Shown piece by piece: positions 1 to 5,596 of a DNA stretch of 5,714 nucleotides. Source of the stretch: JAXJQF01 sp036311285 (GTDB taxonomy: Bacteria > Pseudomonadota > Gammaproteobacteria > Enterobacterales > Succinivibrionaceae); contig JAXJQF010000149.1 in assembly GCA_036311285.1 (NCBI GenBank), positions 1 to 5,714 on the forward strand, in the 5' to 3' direction. The notes below the pieces were generated by a model. That model was not told where the DNA came from and ran no database searches. It saw only the letters and a program-made list of their open reading frames with translations. Positions within the stretch are counted from its first letter, which is position 1. The number at the start of each line of letters is the position of its first letter. The position numbers were made by a program, and so were the translations under genes.

Positions 1-7
1 ACATATA

Positions 8-25
8 TTATAGTATACATTAAAA
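8..25. promoter_or_regulatory. Candidate HipB operator upstream of hipB
   Basis: TTATA, 8 bases, then TAAAA forms an imperfect inverted repeat (one mismatch to TATAA) ending in the hipB ribosome-binding region. The known E. coli HipB operator has the same architecture, a five-base half-site, N8 and its complement (TATCC-N8-GGATA), with different bases. A closely similar copy with perfect TTATA-N8-TATAA arms lies at 1702-1719; across 16 bases (7-22 against 1701-1716) 14 are identical. Binding by HipB would autorepress hipBA. The promoter itself probably lies at or beyond the left edge. This is an inference from symmetry and recurrence in very AT-rich DNA. Confidence 0.4.
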
Positions 26-32
26 GGTTATC

Positions 33-356
33 ATGGATAAAAAATATTTAATTCCTATTCCTGTAAACAAAGCGCTAAAAAAACTCGGTGCTGATTTGAA
101 AGAAGCTCGCATTAAGAGGCAAATAACCATGGCTTTAGTAGAAGAGCGTGCAGGAATAACTCACACTACATTAACAAAAATCGAAAAAGGTGATTCAGGC
201 GTATCATTTGGTAATTATGCAAAAGTTATATTTGTATTGGGATTGATAGACAATTTATATAATTTAGCTGAACCAGATAATGATCCAGTTGGGAAGTTTT
301 TTGACAAAGAAAATTTACCAAAGCGTGTAAGATATAAAAAAAGTGAGAATATTTAA
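33..356 (+). CDS. hipB: HipB-like XRE-family antitoxin / transcriptional repressor
   Basis: This 107-residue protein is probably the antitoxin of a type II HipBA toxin-antitoxin pair: it would bind and neutralise the HipA kinase and repress the operon. Residues about 16-78 read as a Cro/C1-type helix-turn-helix. The helix-turn-helix pair is around 32-50 (MALVEERAGITHTTLTKIEKG), with the recognition helix near THTTLTKIE. The typical 'G..N..K......GL' helix follows at 60-71. The polar tail (81-107) ends in a basic stretch, LPKRVRYKK, and is longer than in E. coli HipB (88 residues). An AAAAGG ribosome-binding site at 22-27 lies 5 nt before the ATG and supports this start. The stop is 2 nt from the next ATG, so the two genes are surely co-transcribed and probably translationally coupled. 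Family assignment rests on the fold plus the adjacent hipA. Confidence 0.87.
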   Translation: MDKKYLIPIPVNKALKKLGADLKEARIKRQITMALVEERAGITHTTLTKIEKGDSGVSFGNYAKVIFVLGLIDNLYNLAEPDNDPVGKFFDKENLPKRVRYKKSENI

Positions 357-371
357 TTATGTCTGATAAAA
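348..371 (+). repeat. 24-bp direct repeat, copy 1 (hipB/hipA junction)
   Basis: These 24 bases cover the last codons and stop of hipB and the first 13 bases of hipA. They recur exactly at 1762-1785. The repeat contains the ATG and the codons for MSDK, so the second copy brings a duplicated hipA start. A chance exact 24-base match is very unlikely even in AT-rich DNA. Confidence 0.9.
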
Positions 372-1591
372 AAGTTTTAGTATATATTCAACTAAACAAT
401 GAAAATCATTTTGTTGGTACTCTTTGGTCTCATTTTAATAGAGGAAAAGAAGCTTCTGATTTCGAATACTCAAAAGAGTGGCTAAATAATAAAAACGCTT
501 TTTCGTTAGAACCAGGACTATTTTTTAGTGTAGGTAAACAAGTAAATCCTCGTCAAATTCCTTTATTTGGTTCTTTCGGTGATTCTGCTCCAGATACTTG
601 GGGAAGAATGCTAATGCGCCGTTACGAAAACAAATTATCAAAAGACGAAAATAGACCACCAAGAACATTAAATGAAATTGATTATTTACTATATGTAAAT
701 GATATTGCACGACAAGGTGCTTTACGTTTTAAAACAAATGAAAACGGTGATTTTTTATTTCCAAGCGAAATTAAATCGATTCCTCCGATTGTAAATTTGG
801 CAAAACTTTTAGACGCAACAGAGAAAATTGTGGCACTAAAAGAAAAAGATAACGACCTACAACTGCTGCTCGCACCTGGATCTTCACTTGGTGGCGCACG
901 ACCAAAAGCAAGTGTTATTGATAAAGCAGGTAATTTATGTATTGCAAAATTTCCTAAGAAAGATGATTACACAAACAATGTTATATGGGAAGCTGTTGCA
1001 TTAACTTTAGCCAAACAATGTAGCTTGAACACACAAGAGTGGTCATTAGAAAAAGCTGGAAAAAAGCAAGTTATTATAATAAAAAGATTTGATAGGAATG
1101 GAAGAACAAGAATTCCATTTTTATCTGCAATGAGTATGTTAAATGCAATAGATAATGACTCACAAATACATAGTTATTTGGAAATTGCTGACGCTATAAG
1201 ACAATATGGAGCTTCCCCGAAAGAAGATCTATTAGAATTATGGAAAAGAATAGTTTTTTCAATTTTAATTTCAAATACAGATGATCATCTAAGAAACCAC
1301 GGATTTTTATACATTAATCAAAAAGGATGGAAGCTATCTCCTCTATATGATGTTAATCCGAGTAATGATAATAAAAATGTATTAAGCACATATATAACTG
1401 AAAATGATAATACACAGTCTTTAGATTTGGCTTTAAGCATTTGTGACTATTTTAAAATAAATTATCAAGAAGCTAAAAAAATAGTAAACGAAATGAAAAG
1501 CATTGTTACAAATTGGAAACAAGTAGCTAAACAATTAGGCTTATCATCATCAGAAATATCTAAAATGGAAAATGCTTTTAAATTCTGTTAA
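359..1591 (+). CDS. hipA: HipA-family serine/threonine protein kinase toxin
   Basis: The product is a 410-residue kinase of the HipA fold, close in length to E. coli HipA (440), acting in the cytoplasm. In E. coli, HipA phosphorylates glutamyl-tRNA synthetase and induces persistence; the target here is not known. Residues about 1-125 match the HipA N-terminal subdomain, including GSFGDSAPDTWGR (71-83). The kinase core follows. The glycine-rich ATP loop is GSSLGGARPKA (174-184), whose serines 175/176 sit where E. coli HipA autophosphorylates (Ser150). Next come the AKF lysine (K197), a likely helix-C glutamate (E211), RFDR (243-246), the catalytic loop SNTDDHLRNHGF (305-316; D308 likely catalytic, N313 metal) and LYDV (D331, metal). 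All key residues are present, so the kinase looks active. The start lies 2 nt after hipB, with only a weak GAGAA upstream, which suggests translational coupling. Confidence 0.95.
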   Translation: MSDKKVLVYIQLNNENHFVGTLWSHFNRGKEASDFEYSKEWLNNKNAFSLEPGLFFSVGKQVNPRQIPLFGSFGDSAPDTWGRMLMRRYENKLSKDENRPPRTLNEIDYLLYVNDIARQGALRFKTNENGDFLFPSEIKSIPPIVNLAKLLDATEKIVALKEKDNDLQLLLAPGSSLGGARPKASVIDKAGNLCIAKFPKKDDYTNNVIWEAVALTLAKQCSLNTQEWSLEKAGKKQVIIIKRFDRNGRTRIPFLSAMSMLNAIDNDSQIHSYLEIADAIRQYGASPKEDLLELWKRIVFSILISNTDDHLRNHGFLYINQKGWKLSPLYDVNPSNDNKNVLSTYITENDNTQSLDLALSICDYFKINYQEAKKIVNEMKSIVTNWKQVAKQLGLSSSEISKMENAFKFC

Positions 1592-1701
1592 AGCTATAGT
1601 ATTGATTACATAGATGTATGCTGAAAAATTATAGGATTAAAAGACTATGTACCGTATTACTTAACTCATTACCTTTATATAGATAAGACACATAAAATAC
1701 A

Positions 1702-1719
1702 TTATAGTGTATATTATAA
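1702..1719. promoter_or_regulatory. Second candidate HipB operator (TTATA-N8-TATAA)
   Basis: A perfect five-base inverted repeat with an 8-base spacer, the same layout as the candidate site before hipB and 14/16 identical to it over 1701-1716. It lies upstream of the duplicated hipA start, as an operator of a decayed second hipBA copy would. The base composition is so AT-rich that symmetric motifs are cheap; the match to the site at 8-25 is the stronger argument. Confidence 0.35.
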
Positions 1720-1742
1720 CATATAACATACATTATAATATA
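1710..1742. repeat. Inverted repeat, 10-bp arms, 13-base spacer
   Basis: TATATTATAA (1710-1719) is the exact reverse complement of TTATAATATA (1733-1742). It overlaps the candidate operator at 1702-1719. It could be a pair of regulator half-sites or an AT-rich cruciform; with no G or C in the arms it is a poor terminator. Its function is unknown. Confidence 0.6.
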
Positions 1743-1761
1743 TCTTAATTTTATTAATAAA

Positions 1762-1785
1762 AATATTTAATTATGTCTGATAAAA
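1762..1785 (+). repeat. 24-bp direct repeat, copy 2 (duplicated hipA start)
   Basis: An exact copy of the hipB/hipA junction at 348-371, including the TTAATTATG context and the MSDK codons. It lies 171 nt beyond the hipA stop, so the two copies bracket almost the whole hipA gene; the repeat period is 1414 bp. See the remnant entry for what follows it. Confidence 0.9.
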
Positions 1786-1821
1786 CAGTGTGTAACTATT
1801 CAAATCATCTATAGCTTCTGA
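1773..1821 (+). pseudogene. Probable decayed remnant of a second hipA 5' end
   Basis: Reading from the duplicated ATG gives MSDKTVCNYSNHL and then a stop at 1812-1814. The true hipA begins MSDKKVLVYIQL, so M, S, D, K, V and Y keep their places. At DNA level, similarity goes past the 24 exact bases. TATTCAA at 1797-1803 matches 385-391 after a 2-base deletion. AAATCAT (1802-1808) and AGCTTCTGA (1813-1821) match 403-409 and 451-459 of the gene in the same order, implying internal deletions. The exact repeat is certain; the homology of the later short blocks is suggestive only. Alternatively it is a slippage copy with random flanking sequence. Confidence 0.5.
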
Positions 1822-1841
1822 CTAATTTTAACGACAATATA

Positions 1842-1877
1842 GAAGAATAATGACCAGATTTTCTGGTCATTTTCTTC
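1842..1877. terminator. Strong hairpin between convergent genes, likely bidirectional terminator
   Basis: AATGACCAGA (1849-1858) pairs perfectly with TCTGGTCATT (1862-1871) around a 3-base TTT loop. The stem then extends through GAAGAA (1842-1847) with TTCTTC (1872-1877), leaving one unpaired T at 1848. The + strand 3' side is T-rich (TTTTCTTCTT) and the - strand 3' side reads TTATTCTTCTATATT, so neither has a long clean U-run. Its place between convergent hipA (ending 1591) and the signal peptidase gene (ending 1925) fits termination from both directions. Confidence 0.75.
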
Positions 1878-1924
1878 TTGATGAGTTTTAATAAATAACC
1901 GAACAAAGAAGTTGTATTCGTAGT

Positions 1925-2632
1925 TTAAAAAAGCTTGTATACTACTGGATAAATATCGATATCCTTTACATGAAATGGTCCAACTAATCTAGAATCTAAA
2001 GCTCCTTCTTTTTGACCAACTAAGAATATCTCATCCTTTTTTAATACATAACTCTTTGTTTTGCTTAACCTAGGATTTAACATGTCTAAGTTTGTATCTA
2101 AATCAAATACTTTTATTACTTCATATGCATTATCACTTGCTTTATTTGCCTTAACGATAATCTTATTATTTTCAATTTCAATGAGATTTGATTCTAATGC
2201 AACGATTTGTTTAATTAAAAAGTCACCATTCTTAAATGGATAAAAATCCTTCTTTAATTTTATACCAATGATTTTTCCGATACGTGTAAAGAACTTCATA
2301 TTCTTATATGATTTACAATTTGCATTTGGTTCTTCAAGACAATATCTTTCAAAAATTTCCTTTGATTCTTGTTGCCACATTGATGTGATATTGTTGTAAT
2401 CAAAATCCACATTCATTGTGTGTTCTAATTCATAATGATTAGAGATGTAATCATTAGCAACAATATTCTTATAAATAAAAACTCTACCGATACAGGCTTT
2501 ATTTTGTAAGTCAAAACCAATCTTATAATCAGTAACTCGTAAGGCTACAAATAATGTAACAATACCCAAAAATATAATGAAAAACGATATTGCTACCGCT
2601 TTATATGATTTTGTTAAAATTGTCTTTTTCAT
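1925..2632 (-). CDS. S26-family conjugative signal peptidase (TraF/TrhF-like)
   Basis: A 235-residue protein with one N-terminal membrane segment (about 12-31, AVAISFFIIFLGIVTLFVAL), predicted to sit in the inner membrane with the catalytic domain in the periplasm. Relatives process conjugative pilin; RP4 TraF cleaves and cyclises pilin using a Ser, a Lys and an Asp. Here IGFDLQNKACIGRVFIY (38-54) matches the segment that usually carries the nucleophile, with Cys47 at or near its place. FKNGDFLIKQIVALE (133-147) offers K141 as general base. The typical C-terminal GALDSRLVGPF (210-220) supplies D212. In SXT/R391 and IncH transfer operons an S26 gene (trsF/trhF) directly follows traC, as here. 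The ribosome-binding site (AGGA, 11 nt from the ATG) is weak. Family call good; exact subfamily and activity less sure. Confidence 0.82.
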   Translation of the reverse strand: MKKTILTKSYKAVAISFFIIFLGIVTLFVALRVTDYKIGFDLQNKACIGRVFIYKNIVANDYISNHYELEHTMNVDFDYNNITSMWQQESKEIFERYCLEEPNANCKSYKNMKFFTRIGKIIGIKLKKDFYPFKNGDFLIKQIVALESNLIEIENNKIIVKANKASDNAYEVIKVFDLDTNLDMLNPRLSKTKSYVLKKDEIFLVGQKEGALDSRLVGPFHVKDIDIYPVVYKLF

Positions 2633-2682
2633 GTTAAATTAATTCCTGACGATTTATTATTAATATTTCTTTTGTTTATTCT

Positions 2683-2710
2683 CTAATACTTATTACTTAT
2701 TATTTGTCAG
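2683..2710 (-). promoter_or_regulatory. Possible sigma-70 promoter for the signal peptidase gene
   Basis: On the - strand CTGACA (2705-2710) is one base off the -35 consensus and lies 16 bases before TATTAG (2683-2688), a fair -10. The -10 ends about 50 nt before the start codon. It would let the peptidase gene be transcribed independently of traC, which would account for the unusually long 152-bp gap between the two. The AT-rich background makes false matches common. Confidence 0.35.
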
Positions 2711-2784
2711 TTCATAGATTAATGAAGCATTATTATATTTTGTAATTATTATAAATCTTTATTGTATTTTGTATTGCACTGTTT

Positions 2785-5238
2785 TTAGTTACATTCTTTT
2801 ATCGTAAAACAATCTTTTTCATATTGCTTTGACATCTCCTCAAATGTTACTCCCTTACTTAAACAAGCGTTAACATATGCAACATCCTTAGGTTTTGTAG
2901 AATAAATGATTTTCTTTAGAGGATCAACTATTAATCTTCCAATTAAATGACTATTTGATGTAATTGCAAAAATTTCTGAGTAAACACCACTCAATGAATG
3001 AACACTTTTTAAAGCTTCATATTCTCCATCACTTAAGGATAGTTTCTTTTCAGCTTTTATAGCCTCTATCGCTTCCTCCTTTTGTCCGAGTAAATATACA
3101 TTAGCGCTGTTCTCAATTATTGCTCTACCAGCATTATTCTCATATAGATCTTTGATTGACTGCGTTATCGTAATACAAGCTCCGTTGTATTTACGAAAAC
3201 GTCTATATCCAGATTCTATAAAGTTAGCTACGGACTCATCTCTTAACAGATCCCATGCTTCATCAATTATAAGAAGCTTCTCTACATTACGTTCTCCTAA
3301 GTACATCTCTTGCTGAATCTTATATATAAGTTCAAGAAGTACAACTTTTTGCAACGCCTTATGTCCATTTAACTCTTCAAGCTCCAATACTACAAAATCG
3401 TTATTAAAGGAGTTTTCATCTGTACTTTCAAAAAACTCTCCATATTCCCCTTTACTTGTAAATGAAAACAATTGCTTGCCCATATCTGATATACGGTCAT
3501 CAATATTATTAAGCAGTTCATCAGCAAGAATATCTATACTTAAAGCTTTATCATACCTAGAATAAAGCTCTACTACTATTCTACGTAATTGAGATAACTG
3601 CAGTGATGATAAAGTATGAACAGGTTCAATCATTACAGAGATTATCCCTACTAACATATCTAGGTCTTCATGTATATCGTTTACAAAAGTAAAAGGATTT
3701 AAAGAAATTCTATGTTTGTTATCAAAGGCAATAAAGTTCCCATTAAACAAATTGCAAATGTTCTTATACGACCTACCAATATCAATTACAAATATCTTTG
3801 CCTTTCTTACAAGATAGCTAGTAATAATTTCATTTACTAAAAAACTCTTACCACTACCAGACTGAGCTGCAATACATAAGTTATAGTTTATGTTTGAGTT
3901 AAATAAAGAAAGTCCTATTACTTGACCATTTCGTCCAACAAGAGTTAAAGGACCATAGCTATCTCCCTTGTTTTCACAAAATAATGGAAGCAACACCTTA
4001 GCATGACGAAGTGTCATGGTACTGTAACGCATCTGTCCATTGATACTAGAAAAATCGCATCCCATTGGTAACGAATCTATAAAGATTGGTAAACAAAAGT
4101 ACTTATCTGGCATAATTGTAAAACCTTGTTCTTTATAGAACGCTCTAACCTTACTGGAGGTCGCTTCTGCTGATTCCTTATCATTACAAAATGTTGAAAT
4201 TGTAAACTTAACCTTTACAGGCCTATCACCTTTATCAATTTCGTTATATAGAATATCAAAGCTTTGTTTTCTTAAACTAAGCTTTGTTAAGAACTTAAGC
4301 ATTGAACCATACGATTGATGTGTAATGATAGCTCGCTTAGCATTTAAAGAACTAATAGTTTTGCTTCTGTTTGGATATAAGATACTAGCTGTAATAATGA
4401 ATGGTACATGTATTCCTCTATTTCCTGAATACATGTCACCAGCATATTTTAAGGCATTACCAAAGGCTATACTTTCAGGTAATTCCTTAACTGAATATGT
4501 ATTTACAAAATACCCTCCAACTTCTAAATGATCTTCATGAATCTTCACACCTCTGTCGAAATCAAGTAACTGTTTTGCTAAAAAATCTTCCTTATCAACC
4601 TTGAAACAATTATCAAACCAACTTGATTTAATCCCCTTATTAAAAAACGGTTTTAGTACTTTTAAAAATAACTTATCAGTTAGCATAACAGGTTGAAGTC
4701 CCATCACCTTTAGAGCTTCATAAATCTCCGATCTATGCTTCTTAATCTTCTCTAATTCATCACAACTATAAAATTCATTCTTAATAGGAGTTACTACAGA
4801 TATAACTACCTTAAAGTCTCTAGTAACTGTTGGTAAATTAGGTAAGCTACTAATAGCGTGTTCCTTTAAAAAAGAAAGCTTTTTTAAAGACATGTTATGT
4901 AGTAATGGATTCAACTTGTTATCATTATAATACCTATGATAATCATGATAATAATTTGCATCATTGTAATTCGATAACAACTTGTCATGTATATAAGGAG
5001 AGGCTAGTAACGAAATTTGAAGAACTGAATTATCTGTAAAATCAGACTCTAGTAATGTTTGAATATTCCCCTCTAGATTATCATTTATAAATGATAACGG
5101 TGAACATAAAAAAGAATATCCAACTGAAACAGAATTTTGTTGTGTTACATAAAATAAAGTGTTCTCATCATCATATGCAACTACGCCATAGAATGATGCA
5201 AATTCGCCAATCATCTTATTGATGAAATCAAAAAACAT
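2785..5238 (-). CDS. traC: TraC-like type IV secretion ATPase (VirB4 class)
   Basis: An 817-residue cytoplasmic or membrane-associated ATPase that powers pilus assembly and substrate transfer in F-type conjugation; length is close to F TraC (about 875). The N-terminal half (about 1-420) is the TraC-specific region, with no membrane segments. The motor half begins with GPLTLVGRNGQVIGL (429-443), continues to the Walker A box AQSGSGKS (458-465), then VIDIGRSYKN (484-493), the Walker B box KLLIIDEAWDLL (654-665; D659, E660), a VirB4-typical ITQSIKDL (690-697) and RAIIENSANVYLLGQ (705-719). All ATPase motifs are intact. The start is fixed by a strong AAGGAGA ribosome-binding site 4 nt before the ATG. 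A TrhF-like peptidase gene follows on the same strand after 152 bp, as in SXT-like transfer operons. Confidence 0.96.
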   Translation of the reverse strand: MFFDFINKMIGEFASFYGVVAYDDENTLFYVTQQNSVSVGYSFLCSPLSFINDNLEGNIQTLLESDFTDNSVLQISLLASPYIHDKLLSNYNDANYYHDYHRYYNDNKLNPLLHNMSLKKLSFLKEHAISSLPNLPTVTRDFKVVISVVTPIKNEFYSCDELEKIKKHRSEIYEALKVMGLQPVMLTDKLFLKVLKPFFNKGIKSSWFDNCFKVDKEDFLAKQLLDFDRGVKIHEDHLEVGGYFVNTYSVKELPESIAFGNALKYAGDMYSGNRGIHVPFIITASILYPNRSKTISSLNAKRAIITHQSYGSMLKFLTKLSLRKQSFDILYNEIDKGDRPVKVKFTISTFCNDKESAEATSSKVRAFYKEQGFTIMPDKYFCLPIFIDSLPMGCDFSSINGQMRYSTMTLRHAKVLLPLFCENKGDSYGPLTLVGRNGQVIGLSLFNSNINYNLCIAAQSGSGKSFLVNEIITSYLVRKAKIFVIDIGRSYKNICNLFNGNFIAFDNKHRISLNPFTFVNDIHEDLDMLVGIISVMIEPVHTLSSLQLSQLRRIVVELYSRYDKALSIDILADELLNNIDDRISDMGKQLFSFTSKGEYGEFFESTDENSFNNDFVVLELEELNGHKALQKVVLLELIYKIQQEMYLGERNVEKLLIIDEAWDLLRDESVANFIESGYRRFRKYNGACITITQSIKDLYENNAGRAIIENSANVYLLGQKEEAIEAIKAEKKLSLSDGEYEALKSVHSLSGVYSEIFAITSNSHLIGRLIVDPLKKIIYSTKPKDVAYVNACLSKGVTFEEMSKQYEKDCFTIKECN

Positions 5239-5242
5239 AATA

Positions 5243-5249
5243 TCTCCTT
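5243..5249 (-). promoter_or_regulatory. Strong Shine-Dalgarno site of traC
   Basis: Read on the - strand, AAGGAGA ends 4 nt before the traC ATG (5238). It is the best ribosome-binding site in the window and decides the start. Upstream of it the leader is almost free of G (CAACAATAACAAAATACAAC type), so the mRNA there should be unstructured. Confidence 0.85.
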
Positions 5250-5254
5250 GTGTT

Positions 5255-5286
5255 GTTGTATTTTGTTATTGTTGTATTTTGTTATT
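5255..5286. repeat. Exact 16-bp tandem repeat in the traC leader
   Basis: GTTGTATTTTGTTATT occurs twice without a gap (5255-5270 and 5271-5286). A degenerate third partial unit, TTTTTTGTTATTTTT, follows to about 5301. In the traC mRNA this reads as AATAACAAAATACAAC units just upstream of the ribosome-binding site. A similar TGTATTTTGTATT occurs at about 2764-2776, upstream of the signal peptidase gene. It may be simple slippage, a regulator site or a translation-enhancing leader. Confidence 0.85.
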
Positions 5287-5307
5287 TTTTTTGTTATTTT
5301 TCTATTA

Positions 5308-5327
5308 TTTGAAATATTATTTTCAAA
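5308..5327. repeat. Inverted repeat TTTGAAA-N6-TTTCAAA
   Basis: Seven-base perfect arms (5308-5314 and 5321-5327) around TATTAT, 70-90 bases upstream of the traC start. Size and symmetry fit a dimeric regulator's operator for the transfer operon, but no regulator is identified in the window. Confidence 0.45.
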
Positions 5328-5404
5328 CCTTTCTTTAACTATTATTACTTGTTTTGTTTTTTATAATTAACTCAAGTTTCCCGCTTAAAAATTTAACTTA
5401 AAAC

Positions 5405-5422
5405 CAATCCTATATGGGATTG
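5405..5422 (+). promoter_or_regulatory. Small hairpin directly before boxA (boxB-like position)
   Basis: CAATCC (5405-5410) pairs with GGATTG (5417-5422) around the loop TATATG. It ends one base before boxA. In E. coli rRNA leaders a boxB hairpin likewise precedes boxA, so hairpin plus boxA here copies the order of an rRNA antitermination (nut-like) site. Confidence 0.55.
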
Positions 5423-5423
5423 A

Positions 5424-5437
5424 TGCTCTTTAACAAT
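5424..5437 (+). promoter_or_regulatory. rRNA-type boxA antitermination element
   Basis: TGCTCTTTAACAAT matches the boxA of E. coli rRNA operon leaders (TGCTCTTTAACA) over its full length. boxA in nascent RNA is bound by NusB/NusE and helps RNA polymerase read through Rho-dependent terminators. No rRNA gene follows. The + strand beyond it has no convincing reading frame up to the window edge, and the gene at 5597-5714 lies antisense. It may lead a non-coding RNA or a gene beyond the window. The sequence match is certain; function is inferred. Confidence 0.7.
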
Positions 5438-5534
5438 TTGTATTGACTTTTACTATAAAGAGAACTAACTAAAGATAAAGATCAAAAATATGAGTTTGTT
5501 TTTAAAAAACAAATGTTCACCATCTAAAAAAACT

Positions 5535-5548
5535 TAAATTATAATTTA
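5535..5548. repeat. Perfect 14-bp palindrome TAAATTATAATTTA
   Basis: The sequence is its own reverse complement. It lies about 50 bases beyond the stop of the - strand gene at the right edge and about 100 bases downstream of boxA. It contains no G or C and has no T-run of terminator type. It may be an operator or chance in AT-rich DNA. Confidence 0.35.
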
Positions 5549-5596
5549 TAGTACTATTCATACTCACTTAATAACTTTAAATAGCTTTTATCTTGT

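Larger units (their letters stand above)
1592..1924. other. Gene-free stretch between convergent hipA and the signal peptidase gene
   Basis: No gene of convincing length is seen in these 333 bases. The first 100 or so show nothing recognisable. The rest holds an operator-like AT-rich cluster (1701-1742), the second copy of the 24-bp repeat with a hipA-start remnant (1762-1821) and a strong hairpin (1842-1877), each listed separately. Confidence 0.75.
5239..5596. other. Gene-free stretch upstream of traC
   Basis: These 358 bases separate traC from the end of the next - strand gene. They hold the traC ribosome-binding site, a tandem 16-bp repeat, an inverted repeat at 5308-5327, a hairpin and boxA on the + strand, and a 14-bp palindrome. 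TATAAT (5362-5367, + strand) is a perfect -10 hexamer about 57 bases before boxA, but no good -35 lies 16-18 bases upstream of it. On the - strand, TATAAA lies 17 bases after TTAAGC, a weak promoter match for traC. No protein-coding gene is convincing here. Confidence 0.7.

Noticed and set aside
525..710. 61-residue reading frame on the - strand inside hipA
   Set aside because: It lies wholly antisense to a well-conserved kinase gene, has no family signature and no ribosome-binding site of note.
2061..2243. 60-residue hydrophobic reading frame on the + strand
   Set aside because: It is antisense to the signal peptidase gene; the hydrophobicity follows from the complement of AT-rich polar codons.
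2688..2701. ACTTATT tandem pair in the traC-peptidase gap
   Set aside because: Two 7-base units in AT-rich DNA are expected by chance; it overlaps the possible promoter spacer and adds nothing.
4325..4531. 68-residue reading frame on the + strand
   Set aside because: It is antisense to the conserved traC coding sequence and has no recognisable motif.
5424..5437. Start of an rRNA operon, suggested by boxA
   Set aside because: No boxC or 16S 5' sequence follows within the remaining 277 bases, and a protein gene occupies the opposite strand.
5490..5537. 15-codon open frame MSLFLKNKCSPSKKT downstream of boxA, with an internal TTTGTTTTT/AAAAACAAA inverted repeat (5495-5513)
   Set aside because: No good ribosome-binding site, very short and low in complexity; the inverted repeat leaves almost no loop and is A/T homopolymer-like. 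Could be a leader peptide but nothing supports it.
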